Below are positions 11,424 through 32,216 of a stretch of DNA of 64,000 bases, one piece after another. The DNA comes from Xiphophorus maculatus. Its lineage: Eukaryota; Chordata; Actinopteri; Cyprinodontiformes; Poeciliidae. The notes under the pieces were generated by a model. That model was not told the DNA's origin. It searched no databases and saw nothing but the letters and a program-made list of their open reading frames with translations. The number at the start of each line of letters is the position of its first letter. Position 1 is the stretch's first letter. Both the position numbers and the translations under genes were made by a program. The stretch is taken from assembly GCF_002775205.1 (NCBI RefSeq), contig NC_036443.1, positions 31,402,217 to 31,466,216 of the forward strand, in the 5' to 3' direction.

Positions 11424-14400
11424 TCAGACGGTGGTGACTGACAGCAGCGGACTGGGACACAGCTGACTGTCACTCTCCACCCGCGTCCCGTGCGTCAGCA
11501 GCTCCTCCACTGTCGTCCAATCATCAAGCAGCTTGCTGTTCCTCAGCCGGTTCTGCTTCAGGTGGCTCAGCTCCAGCACCGTCTGAGACGCCGCTGCCCC
11601 CTGGCATCCACCCAAATGCTCTTCCACTCCTCCCCTCCTCTCTCGGTGTTGCCGTGACAACGCCATGTGTCGTCTCCTCTCCGTTCGACTCCAGTATCTC
11701 CCCGCCCACCGACCATCCTCCCATTCATCCTCGCCTCTTCTTGAACCGTCTCCCCGCATTTCTTCGTCTGTTGTGACCTCACTGCGCTCCCTGGCCAATC
11801 GGTAAGCTCGGGCTCTGAGCAGCTGATTTCTAACTGACTTCTGATTGGATAGCCTGGAGCGGGGAGATGTAGGAGATCGTGGACTTCGCTCTGGAGCCCC
11901 CAGTGTGCTGTAAAAGGGACCACAGGAACTTTTGGGTTTTTCCATGTGACTTCCAAGAGTCTGAAATGCTCTCCAGTCTGAGACTCCACTGACTCCACTA
12001 GAGGCAGATCCAGGACTCTTGGAGAGGGAGTCCTCCTCTCTGCTCCGGTTTGAGCTTTGATGATTAAGGAGACTGACTCTGTCTAGGCTGACCTGACCAG
12101 TGGGGTGACAGTTACTGGGATAACTGGCCCTGCTCCTCGGTCCCATCGTGCTACTGCTCGGACTCCGATGGCTGTTCTGGTGAGTGTTTCTAAGGGAGTT
12201 TGGGTCCGTCATGTTGGGATGACTCGCCCTGCGGCGCCGCTGTCCTTCACTCAAGTCTGTTATTGTTCGACTCCTCCCTGGAGCCTCCATCTTTCTGCCT
12301 CCACCCTGCTGTTGCTGCTCCAACCACAGTGCCCTCCGCTGGCAGGGCTCGGTGCGACTACCTGCACACGATAAACAACAAGTTTTGGTTTTTGACTGTT
12401 AAGAAGAAGTTTGATGTTTATATTCATGCTCTTACTTAAGTACATAACTGCATGCAAACATGTAAATATAATAATTGTTTTGCGAGCCTTTTTATTGGTG
12501 CTGCTCACATTCTCCACCCATGATGTGGTGCAGCAAATGACATTTATTCTGTACCCAGAATGCATTGCTGTAGTTTTACAGTAAATAATTTAAATACTGA
12601 TGTCTTACTGTAGTGAATTAGACAAAATCAGCAACAGAGTTAGCAAAGCTCAGCATCTATAAAACTGAAATCATAAGGAAAAATTCTCTTCCAAAGCATC
12701 ACTTCCTGAAGAGCAAACATTACAGGAAGGTGAGTAATAATACATTTGACCCTGTGGAGAGTGATATAACTACGTTATGTCATTGTGGGTGTTGAGATGG
12801 TTGCTCTTTAGCATTAGCTAATAGCATGTTGCCACAATCCTCTAGTGTTAGCAAAACTAATGCGTATGATTTGTACTTTAGGATTAGTGCAGCTAGCGTT
12901 TTAGTTAGCTTCACTTACCGATGGAGGGTGATGGGGGAGAATGGTGGCGAGGTAACGTGGGACTTCTCTCCGCTCTGTGGAAGTGAACCATTGTGGTCGT
13001 GCTGTTTCCCACTGAGCACCGGGACGCCTGTGCTGGTCCAGAGTGGGTCATTGGCGTCGTCTCAGGGATGGACTCCAAATCCCAGCGTCCTCTCTGCTCT
13101 CGAGGAGAAAGGCCTGAGCGGAAGTGGTGAGCCTGCCGGTGAGTGTGGCTGCTAGGAATCTTGTGTAGCCGTCTGTGCTCGCCGGTGCTGACGCTGTGGA
13201 AGCCGGAGTCGCTGGGTTCGGACGAGATCAGGGACTCCGAGGATGAGGAGGAGCCTTGAGAGGAAGGGGTGTGGCCTGGTAGTGATGACATGGCATCTGT
13301 CTCAGCTTCTGAGAGCGCTACCCTGTGGTGCGGACTGTCGGGTCCACATCCCAACCCGCTGTCAAGCTCGCTGAGGGGCAGGTAGCTGAGAGGGCGGTCA
13401 GGCCTCCAAGGAGGTCGGTAGTCAGACTAAAAAGGCAATAAAAGAGGTGAGTTGGTGATGGAGATAATCAACGCATGAACCAAACTTTTTAGACTTCCTC
13501 TATGACTATTGGTTCAAACTACGTATTCATACTTCCCCAACCAAACCAGACTTTCTAGGCAGACGGAGTGGAGTTGAGTTAAATTAGATAAACAGGATGC
13601 TGTGAATGCTGCCTTAAAGACTGTGCAATTTTCAAACCAGCAAATTGTCATAATCCAACTTTAAATCAATGAATTAAGTGCTGACCCCAACAAACACACA
13701 CATTTTGAGTCAGTTCCACTGACCTTTACAGATCTCCAACACAGAAACATTCTCAAATTCATTCTCAAACTGGGTCAGTTTGAGAATGAGGAAGTAATTG
13801 TATTTCAGAACTGGTGGAAGACTTGCACCTCATGTACCTGTCTGGGGAAACTCTTCGGCTTCCCTTCTTCTGCGCTATAGCAGCCAATCAGACAGCTCTC
13901 TGAGTTCGGCTGGTAGGGCAACATCTCCGGACCCTGGAAGATAAACCGGATCAGAAAGGCAGAACGGATCATCATACCCAGGTAAATCTGAGAGCGAGAA
14001 AACATAAAATCACCTGGTAGTCCAGTCTGTCCAGGTGGTCCAAGCTGTAGGAGACGCTGGGCAGGTAGTTGTTACCGAGGTGTTGATCATTTGATGCTGT
14101 GGGGAGGTAGCCATTGGGTGGATAGACATCAGGTGACATCATCATGTGGCTGTTGGCCGGGTATGGGTCAGTTGTCACAGTCATGTGACTGTAGTAGCTC
14201 CTGTGTAAAGGAAGAGGCCAGCCACAGAAAGCATAAGGAGTCATGAATGGAAAAATGATGAGGTCACACAGGCGTACTGTGCACTGTTGGAATTCCATAG
14301 CCAAACGCACCAGTTGCCTACATTGGTACCAACTGAGTACACTGGTACCAATTACCAATGTCATTGCCTATATTGGTAGGCAAGGTAAGGAAAGGTAAGG

Positions 14401-17400
14401 AAATGAATTCCTTTATTTCCCATAATCCTAATGGATATTACCAAGTTTAATTAGCTATTTCAGCGCCTCGCCCTGTTTCTCTCCATCAGGGCAGCCTCTG
14501 CACCTGTCACTTCGGGATAGAGCGTAGCGTCGTCTCTGCTGGGCGCGTTGACTCTAACCTTATGGACTCGGTGTCACATGGAAAACAGTTCAATGTGAAC
14601 CCTGTTTGAGCAGTTTACTACCGAGTATGTGGTCATAAAAGGTGATCTTTGAGCGGACATATCCGACTCTGCAGAGCGAAGAACACCCGAGTATGTTGGG
14701 GCGTCAGGTGTTGAAGTGTGCATCGTCAGAACCCGTTCTGCGCTGACCTCAGCAGAACCTCCTGCAGCTGATTAATATTTATGACTGCAGTCTTTTCCAG
14801 TCAGTCCACCTGAATTTTTTACCTAGTTTGGGCGTTGTCATGAAAATTAATCAAACTCCATCTAATGCATTAAAATGTTCTCTGCCTCCTTCAGCAGAAC
14901 CAGAACCAGAACCAGAACATGTCTTTTCAACATCTCTCCTCTTCCCAAATGAAACAAACTTACTGGATGTTTATGAACATTTACCAGAACTTTTACCGTG
15001 TTTTGCTGTTTCTTTCTACAGATTTGCTCCATCTGAAAGCTATGCATTGTGTTTGTGGCTTAAGGCTGAAAATCCTGCAGCTTTTCTATGTTTTCCTGCT
15101 GAAGCTCTTTATTTCAAAGAGCTGAAACTTTCTTAAAGAGACAGTGTCATGTAGAATCAACTCTTTTTAGCTTTCCATCATGCTTTCATGGTAATTAATC
15201 AAAAACAAACCTGCATGTTGTTTGGATTTCATGGCAACCATTCAGCTGAGCTAAATGCCTGGGTGGGCCTAGCCCCGCCTCCCAGGTGCAGCTCCTCCCC
15301 ACTCTGCTCCTTCAGACTAGCCAGCAGCAATTAGCAAACATCTGGTGGAACTGCTGAGCTCATAATAGGAGCTAAAAGGTTAATAGAGGAGCCATGTTGG
15401 GATGACTTCCTGGAGGCGGAGCTTCAGAAAGAGCAGGAGCTTTTAAAGAGACAGAAGCCAAATCTAAAGGAGTTAAATCAGGAAGTAACATTTCTTTCAG
15501 TCATGTTTGATATAAACAGCATTTTTATAACAACTGAAGCTAACATGGCTACCTGGTTGTGCTATAAGATGGAAAACACAGAATCTGCCCCTTTAAAGGT
15601 TCCAGGCCCAGAGGACGGACGGTTGGGGAAATGAGGCAAACAGAGAAACTTTAGCAGACAACCTTTGCGGTCACTAGATGTTTCAGGTTCTGCAGAACGT
15701 TGTGTGTTCGGTACCCACCCGGCGCCGTAGACGTCCGCCTGGCCCTCGTCCCCCTCCACCAGGCCCATGGCCCTCAGGGCCTCCCAGTGTCTCTCTGATG
15801 GGACGCTGCACTCGACGGCGCAGTGGGACCGCCGCCTCCTGTGACCACGCCCCCTTTTGCTGTCCACCTGTACTGTGATTGGCTGGCCATACTCGTCCAC
15901 AAAGTGCAGCTCCTCCCGGCGCCGGTGGCGGGGCGGTTCATGAGTTTTACCCTGAGGGACGGGAACCAGGAGGGCAGAATGAACTGAACTGGACAAACAG
16001 TTATCAGTTTATTTTAAACAGGAAAATTCATATTAATGATTAAAGATTAGAGCCAAGTGGCTCCATAAAAGATCTCAGACTACAACTAGTCTGGTTGATA
16101 TTTCTGACTTTCCATGTTGGAAATTTCTGTATTATGATGTGTTTTCATTCTATGTATAATCATCAAAATTACAAGAAATAACGGCTTGAAATATTTCACT
16201 CTGTTATAAATCTATGATTTTCTGATATAGTGACAAATATTGAAATTTTCACTATAATCACATTTTTGTACCTGCACCTGAAAATGCATGAAATCTGTTC
16301 AGCCTTTTCAGAAACCTGGAAATGAACCACCAGCAGCTCGACAGGCCAATAAACGAAAATAAATAAATAAATATAATATATATAATATAATAAATTTATA
16401 AATAAATCAAAGTCCGAATCAGGATTCGGTTCTGACTCGGACTGGCTGCTGAGATCAACGCTGGGAACCAGAGAGACCAGCTGGTTCTGCAGCGTTTCCT
16501 CCTGAGCTGCGGCGCCATCAAACATTTATAGATGTGAGATTTTCAGCAGGTTGGTTTTAACGTCTGAAGCTGCAGAGCCTGACTGAGTGGGAGTTCAGGC
16601 TTCAGGACAAGGCCAGCCGCGGCTCTTCTAGCTTCCTGCCAGGCCTGCCTGTCATTGTGTTACATAAAGATGATTCACACACCTTTTTATCTGAGAACAT
16701 AAAAACATTTTGCATAAGCTGAACACGAGGAAAGAGGAAACTGATCGAGCTGAGCTGGTAAAATCTCAGAATTTAAGATAAAACTTGGATGGCATTCTAG
16801 AGACAGGAAGTTGGACACGGTGGTGGAAGAGTCATGATGTGGGCTGCCTGAGCTCAGCTAAACACCAAGTACTGCAGACTTTTTAGTCATGAATTATGAA
16901 AACTTCACTTCTGATTTTTCCTGTTTTCAGTCAGTTTTAGAAATTTAAATAAAAAAATTGGACAGTTATTTTTAAAGTTTTTATGTTAATAAAAATAAAA
17001 ATTTTTAAGTAACGTTATATTTTTTGTTTTAACAAAATCATTTGTATGTTTGTATTCTTTTAGTAAAAATGTAGATTTTAAAGTTTTTGTTATTTTTTGA
17101 GTAAAGACAATTATTCTTTATTGCCACTATGAATTATTGTGGAAAACCTAAAATATGAAAAAATTCCCATTGATATTAAAACTTTAATCTATGGCAAACC
17201 CAAAGACTCCGGTATTATTCTGGAATTAATCAATAAGCTACATTTATTTTGGGGTATTTTAAAATGCTTCATGTTTTCTTTAAGCACATGTTTGATGCTA
17301 GTTGCCATGACAACCAGCACCTGCAGCCGCCGGTCCTTTCACCCACATTTGAACAGATTTTCTCAGGTTTTGTCGTGTTTTAATGGAAGTGTTTCCTGGT

Positions 17401-17563
17401 TCGGCGTTGAGCTGCAGCGTCAGCGGAGCGGACGGCGCCGCCGGCGCTTCATGGTGGCTGATGGTGCTGGGAGTTAAGATGAGGCTCCATGTAGGTCAGG
17501 ACTCAGTCCGCCGTAACCCCGGGACCCGGACCGCAGTGTTCAGACAGCGCAGGGCCCCGGGCC

Positions 17564-17651
<88 letters not shown>

Positions 17652-17662
17652 CACACACACAC

Positions 17663-17699
<37 letters not shown>

Positions 17700-20370
17700 G
17701 TGAGCCAAACAAAGAGCCGCAGAGTGACGCGCTCCGCTGCACTCTGACAGTAACGTGGCCTGATCCGTTCGCCTCGATGTTTGTGAAGCTTCGACTCAAC
17801 AAACGCTTTTCCTCCTCGACCCGAATCTCAGGCAGGAAGTGATAAGGAGGAATGAAACTCAGTTTAACCACTGCAGAACCACCAGAACCAGAACCATCAG
17901 AACCAGAACCAACAGAACCAGAACCAACAGAACCAGTCAGTGTGGCTGCTCGGTCTCTGATTTCGCTGGAGATGAAACCAAGCAGCATTCAGTGCTGCTG
18001 TCAGAGGAACAGGACTTTGGGCTTTAACTAGGCCAGTCACCATAATAAATGTTTCTGGATGATAAACTTTAAATTCTAATAAACATTTAAACTGGAACTG
18101 AAAAACACTTTAAATATAGAAACTATATTAAATTAATTCTGAAGTTTCTGTAGCAAAATGATCCTTTTATAAAAGAAGGTTTGATTTTGGCAGAAAGAGA
18201 AAAACGATAAATCATGAAAATATAAATGATTGAGTTTGTTCTAATGTATCACGTGATTAACTGATTATTGATTATAGATTATTGGGCCGGCCCTGAGTTT
18301 AGTTTCTACTTAGAGTTTCTAATGTCTCGTTTGAACTGGATTGAGTTCCACATGTGGAAGTGGATCCGGTTTGGGCCGTTCAGACTGACGTGAGTTAGAA
18401 TCCAGAGAAAACGAGGAGCGGATTCCTGAACCGGTTCAGCTGAGCGGGAAGAGCAGGAAGGCAGGGGGAGGGAGATGAGCGGAACCGAAGGATCGGGCAG
18501 GAAGAACCACGATAAAGAAACGCAGGAATTACCGTGTGAGGAAAAACTGAAGTGTGAACAGAACCGAACCCAGAAGCTCAATCAGCCGCAGGCGGACCTT
18601 CTGCTCTGGAGAACTTTTCTGGTTTCCTAATGAGGGTCTGCTGCTTCAAGGCTGAAGAATCGTCTATTTAAAAGTCGTGTTGCATAAAGCAGAGATCAGA
18701 GCTGCCGTTACACAAGAACCCGCCCTGTGAGCGCCGGCCCACACCGGGACCACGAACGCATCAGGACTTTAGCGGGTCGACGGCGTTCAGGAAACAGAAA
18801 CGGAGAAACGTCTCGTCTGACCCACAGACTCGGCGTCAGGCTGGATTCTCCCGTTAACTCACGTCAGCCTCAGCAAAATGGATGCTGAGCTGTGAGGTTT
18901 GTGACTCGGCCTTCATTTTGTACCAAACTCCAGTTTCATCCTTCAGTTTCAGGGAATCTGATTAGTGCGGCGGGACATTGGAAGCAGCCGGTCATTCTTC
19001 TCATGCGTTCAGTCACAGCACAGAGAGACGGGCAGAGGCTTCAGGTTCGATGAGTCAGCAGTAAAAACCTCCAGAGGGTCAGCGAACACATCATGACTAA
19101 ACACTGGAAAACCCAACATCAGAACAACAGAAACATTTCACTAGGAAGCATCTGAAAAGTGCGGCATGCATCTGCATTCTTAGAGCCAGTCTGGTTGTGA
19201 TTGTTTCAGTTACCAGGCAACCAGTTTGTTGACTAAGACCAGAGTCAGGTCTGGACCTTGACTAGGCCTGCATCATAATGCTGCCACCACCAGTTCAGAT
19301 AGAACTGAAGCACCTCTGAGACCAGAACCAGACCAGCTGTACTTTGACTCAGATTCAGGCTGTTTCCTCCTGATGGTCCAGTCGACCCGGTTCTACTGGA
19401 ACCAGAACTCCATCATCTGCTCCACCTCCAGCTGCTGTGGTTCTGACCCAAACCAACCTGTTCCCCTCCTGGCCTGTGGGGGCGCTGCACCAAGAACCAC
19501 TGAAGGAAACGACACAAAAACCTCTGAAGACACTGAGAGCAACTTCCTTCTTCACCAGATGGAAACAAGATGGAGGATTTTAGTGTTGGAGGATTTCTCT
19601 TTAGTCTTTGGCTGAAGACCAGGAGCCATTTCTGCTGCTAGCGCTAGGCTAACATGTTAGCTTTGGCTGTATTTACCCAGAATGCCCTGCTCTGTAGTCC
19701 ACGTCCTGCTTTTGGAGCGGTCTCTGGTCCGCTTAGTGTTCAGATATGAAACTGAGCTAGAGTTCACTTTGGAGGACCAGAGGTCAGAGGTCACACCTCA
19801 CCAACCGGACTGGACTTTCTAAATAAATGGGCTGGAGTCGGGTTGGAACTGAGCTGGTGGGAACGATGGATCTGATCAGGATGAAAGATTTTGTTTCATA
19901 GAATAAATAAAACTGAATATAAAAACATGCCACACCTTTCAGATTGTTTCTTTACTCAACATTTTGAAAGTCACGTTTCACTTTCCTCTTTTCTGCATAA
20001 TAATCACAATAAAATCTGTTTGGTTCTGAGGTCCAACAGAACCGCTTCAGAAATGAACAAAACAAAACAAAATAATTTCATGTCAGGATGTTCAGAATCT
20101 GAAATCTGAAATTTTAGCCTCTGATTTTTTTCAGCTTTTATGAAGAAAACAGAATTTAAAAAAAGAAACTAACGGCTCGACGTGAAGAAATGTTTCTGCT
20201 GCCTCATCACCTCCATCCATCCATCCCTCCATCATCCCTCCATCCATCCATCCCTCCATCATCCCTCCATCCATCCATCCCTCCATCATCACCTCCATCC
20301 ATCCATCCCTCCATCATCACCTCCATCCATCCATCCCTCCTCTCACCTTGCGGCTCAGCCTGCAGCCCAT
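11424..20370 (-). CDS. PDZRN/PDZD4 (LNX3-5)-like tail protein without visible PDZ or RING, N-terminally acylated type
   Basis: Exons on the minus strand: 20370-20347, 15951-15719, 14200-14014, 13933-13838, 13426-12919, 12361-11424. Phases (0, 2, 0, 0, 1) join cleanly into about 661 residues. The first exon encodes MGCRLSRK, which fits N-myristoylation and palmitoylation; PDZD4 also starts with MGC. The last about 140 residues resemble the C-terminal block of PDZRN3, PDZRN4 and PDZD4: a basic [17 protein letters not shown] helix, then [35 protein letters not shown], and the class I PDZ-ligand end LLSVTTV. In between are Ser/Pro-rich stretches including [13 protein letters not shown] and an unusual [12 protein letters not shown] segment in exon 2. 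The role is probably a membrane-tethered neuronal scaffold that binds PDZ partners (inference from the family). No PDZ or RING sequence was found in the introns. The 4.4-kb first intron could hide an exon, and exon 1 is the least certain. Confidence 0.62.
15133..15596. mobile_element. TTAA-flanked MITE, copy 1 (inside an intron)
   Basis: One of three related elements (others at 21029-21425 and 25066-25474). It starts TTAAAGAGACAGTGTCATG and ends CCCCTTTAA, so both ends fit AGGG...CCCT inside TTAA. The body shares blocks such as AGGAGCCATGTTGGGATGAC and the GACTAGCCAGCAGCAATTAG segment with the other copies, which lie in the opposite orientation. TTAA duplication is typical of piggyBac-type elements; the family assignment is an inference. 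Lies between coding exons 2 and 3 of the LNX-tail gene. Confidence 0.65.
17565..17697. repeat. (AC)n microsatellite, about 130 bp
   Basis: Nearly pure alternating AC with two interrupting ACGC units. It lies in the large first intron of the LNX-tail gene. Alternating purine-pyrimidine runs of this length can form Z-DNA (known property). Confidence 0.97.
19361..19822. mobile_element. Dispersed repeat family A, copy 1
   Basis: About 460 bp closely similar to 26741-27135 and 31031-31520. The core from CATCATCTGCTCCACCTCC to TCTTTAGTCTTTGGCTGAAG (about 210 bp) is nearly base-for-base the same in all three; the right parts diverge more and share GGAGGACCAGAGGTCAGAGG. The open frames in it (a [14 protein letters not shown]-type frame on the minus strand) simply reflect the repeat. 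Probably a non-autonomous transposon; termini not resolved. Confidence 0.75.
20212..20340. repeat. CCAT/CCCTCCAT compound microsatellite
   Basis: Tandem CCATCCATCCCTCCATCAT-type units. It ends a few bases before the splice donor of exon 1 of the LNX-tail gene (20346-20345 on the minus strand), so it forms the first bases of that intron. Confidence 0.9.
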
Positions 20371-20810
20371 CGTTGCTCCGTGTCGGACAGAAAGCTGCAG
20401 AGAGAAAAGGACGGATGAGTTTGCACGCCGTCCGCCCACCGCCTCACATCTCCAACTCTGCTGACCCACAATCCTCAGCTGATCAGCTGTGGCTCCGCGG
20501 GACTCCAGTTCCCATGATGCCGCGGGGCGAGCAGCGGCCGCGGGTGGGCTGCAGGTCCATGGCGTTAAATAAACCCAGAGAGAGGGATGAAGAACATCTG
20601 TCCTCCTCTTCTTCAGCCTGCTGTGTCTGCAGCGCCGCTCCCAGCAGCCAATCACAGAGCCAGGATGCTGAAGGAGCAGAGGCGTGCGCTCTGATTGGCT
20701 GAGGGCTCAGCTGAATCCATTCAGCCTTTTTCTCTCCTTTCTTCCTCTGTCATCACTTTGTTTTTGCTGTGCAGGCAACCTCCCCCCGTTCACCCTTTAA
20801 CCTCCACCCA

Positions 20811-20863
20811 GCATCCATCCATCCATCCATCCATCCATCCATCCATCCATCCATCCATCCATG
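20811..20863. repeat. (CCAT)n microsatellite
   Basis: About 13 pure CCAT units, upstream of the predicted start of the LNX-tail gene (minus strand). Confidence 0.95.
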
Positions 20864-21028
20864 CAGATCTTCTGTCTTTATTTCTGTAACCTTCTGTTTT
20901 CATTTTCTCCTCCATAAAAACAAGTCAGTATTTTGTGCAGTGACTCATCAGGCCTCCTGGTTTGGTGTTAGAGCGCCATCTAGTGACCATGTGACCAAAT
21001 GATGCTGATTCCCACCAGGAACAAAACC

Positions 21029-21425
21029 TTAAAGGGAGAGTATTCTGTGTTTTCCATTTTATAGCACAATATAGTAACTATGTTAAATTCAGTTGTTATA
21101 AAAATGCTTAATATATTAAATATGATTAAAGAAATTTCACTTCCTGATTTAACTCCTTAGGTCTGTGTCTCTTTAAGAACTCCTGCTCTTTCTGAAGCTC
21201 CGCCTCCAGGAAGTCATCCCAACATGGCTCCTCTATTAACCCTTTAACGTTTTTAGCAGCGTTGCTCTGAGCAGCAGCTCCTATGATGATGTTTGCTAAT
21301 TGCTGCTGGCTAGTCTGAAGGAGCTGAGAGGGAGAGAAGCGGCGCCTGGTAGGCGGGGCTAGGCCCACCCAGGCATTTAGCAGCTGAATGGTTACCATGA
21401 AGAACCTGACATGCAGTGCTAGGAG
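21029..21425. mobile_element. TTAA-flanked MITE, copy 2
   Basis: Starts CCTTAAAGGGAGAGTATTC. Matches copies at 15133 and 25066 over the AGGAAGTCATCCCAACATGG block. The far terminus is missing or diverged, so the right boundary is approximate. It lies in the spacer between the LNX-tail gene and pi16. Confidence 0.6.
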
Positions 21426-23169
21426 CCATGCAGATATGGTTCTGGTTCTGGACCGAGTCGGACGGCTTGCTGTGGTTCTGGTTCTGGTCTGGTCTCATTC
21501 AGCCTGAGGTTTGAGTGTTTGTCAGAGTTTCCTGTTCAACAAAAACACTTTGCAATCCTGGGTTGTGGTGAACAAGTTTAATTCTTTTTTTTACAGACAT
21601 TTACATAAAGTTGCTGGTTAGCCGACGGTTAGCCGACGGTTAGCCGACGGTTAGCCGACGGTTTCAACAGCCAGTTTCGGTCAGAGAAGAGAAGCAGAAG
21701 CAGAGTCATCACTTCAAACATTTTCTCCTGCATTTTCCTTGGACTCCCAGTGAAAACGTCTCCAACTCGATCCGTTCTGACCCATAATGGTTCTGTAGTG
21801 AACATTAAAACCCTTGTTACCATGGAGACAGGGACAGTCCTTTGTGGACATCTGCTCCGACAGTTCATGGAAAAACATCACAAATCAACAAAAATATTAA
21901 AAACTTTATTCCCACAGTCGCCAAGGAAACGGTGCAACAACAGAAAATCTGACAAACTTGGACTTTATGTGAAGTCGCTAATTTTGTTTTCCGGTGATTA
22001 TTCTGGGATCATTTAATGATTAAAATCGGGGATTAGATGGAAGGACTGGTTAGCTTAGCGCCGGACCTGGACTGTCAGGATGGGACACCTGATCTTAGGG
22101 TACCTGAGGTAAGATACTGACTACGCCTCAGCAATCCGATGAACCGTCACTTTAAACACAATGTAAACTCTGGGAGTTCAACTGGATTCATACAAACTCC
22201 TTTTGCAAAGTTACAAAATAAACAGCAATAATTTGGGTTATTTAGCGTAAAAGAAGAAAATGGGGCTTTAATTTCCAAAGTCATATTTTTCCTCGTTCCA
22301 TTCATTTATTTATAGAAGTCACAGTTTTAGCTAAATATTTAGCTAAAATGGAAATTCACACGTCGATAAATGCAGAAATTTAATCTCCATATCTACTAAT
22401 TTAGTCCTGAGGTAAATATTTAGTTTGAATATAAAGATTTAGTTTGTAAACCAAATATTTAGCTTCAAACTAAATGTGTAACTTGAAGCTAAATATTCAT
22501 TTTAAGGCTAACTATTTAGCTTGCTAATAAAATATTTAGTTTGAAGCTAAATATTTAGCTTGCTAGCTTAAAATTCAGTTTGAGGCTAAATGTTTAGCTC
22601 GTTAGCTAAATAGTGTGAAGCTAAATATCGAGTTTGCTAGCTAAATATTTAGCCTAATAGCTAAATAGTTTGAAGCTAAATATTTAGTTTTAGTCTAGAT
22701 ATCTTTCTTGCTAGCTAAATAACTAGCTTGCTAACTGTAACAGCTGCTAATGAAATAATGATATGGTTTTAAAAAATGACTGAAATATGAACCCCGTTTA
22801 AGTAAATCAAATTATTGCTGTTAATTTCTGACTGTGTAACTTTACAAACGGAAGCCCGTTGGTTCGTTTCTTAAATGTTAGATTTTTAAAAGAGTGAGAC
22901 ATCTTTCTAATTTAGCAGCTTCGGCAGGTAAACCTTCTTCCAGTGGAAAACTTTGTTTTCCCGTTTCCGGTCTCCGGTTTGTGTTTGTTCCCGTCAGATC
23001 AGCTCGTTTTCCCCCAGGTCTGGTTCTGGTTCTGGTTCTGGTTCCGTTCAGGCTGAATCAGGTTCTCTGACCCAGTTTCCAGTCCAGACGTAGTTAAAAC
23101 AGCAGCTTGTGAATTATTAAGGGTCAGAGCGGGAGGCCATTCGCTCCCCGGCGGTTCTCCTGGTTCTGC
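21426..23169. other. Intergenic spacer with TAGCTAAATATTTAG-type degenerate repeats
   Basis: No gene seen. 21616-21663 holds four GGTTAGCCGAC units. From about 22310 to 22740 there is a degenerate array of 15-25-bp units around TAGCTAAATATTTAG, alternating with TTGAAGCTAAA and TTGCTAGCTAA. Related motifs recur near 29780-29980, 36720-36790 and 39755-39850. The end of this stretch probably includes the pi16 3' UTR. Confidence 0.6.
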
Positions 23170-31827
<8,658 letters not shown>

Positions 31828-31987
31828 CGGCGGGCGGCGCGGCGCAGACGCCCCACTGGTCCTGGAGCTCCGCCAAGGGGCCCCGACCTGAGGGGCCCCC
31901 TGCTGCTCAGACTGGCTCCTGAGGTGCATGGTGGGTAACGGTCCTGAGGGAATCCTGAGGCGGTCCAGAGTCCAGCGGTGTGGATCA

Positions 31988-32216
31988 GTGTGTGTGTGTG
32001 TGTGTGTGTGTGAACAATGTGCCGTTGTCTCAGAGTGTGTGAGAGTTTTGTCCTCAGTGCTGCTCTCGCTCGGCTCTGCAGACCGTTCTGATTCTGACTC
32101 AGATTTAACCGAGCCAGGATCCTCCTCCATCACACACACACACCCTCTATCTGCCCCCCCCCCCACACACACACACACACACACACACACTCTATCTGCC
32201 CCCCCCACACACACTC
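31988..32216. repeat. GT and CA runs upstream of pi16
   Basis: (GT)n at 31988-32011 and two CA/C-rich runs at about 32132-32216 separated by TCTATCTGCCCCCC. Located in the presumed 5' region of pi16. Confidence 0.85.

Noticed and set aside
17496-17988. Open frames of poly-(Cys-Val) or poly-(His-Thr) through CA/GT runs
   Set aside because: Produced by dinucleotide repeats; no composition or homology of a protein.
19355-19555. A 66-codon frame found three times (also near 26719 and 31025)
   Set aside because: It lies in dispersed repeat family A; sharing reflects repeat copies rather than a gene family.
20317-20655. A 112-codon minus-strand frame around the start of the LNX-tail gene
   Set aside because: It reads through the donor at 20346; only the MGC-start exon of 24 bases fits the downstream phase.
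21126-21398. A 90-codon minus-strand frame with a conserved-looking [19 protein letters not shown] segment
   Set aside because: The same segment occurs in the MITE copies at 15133 and in part at 25066; it is MITE sequence.
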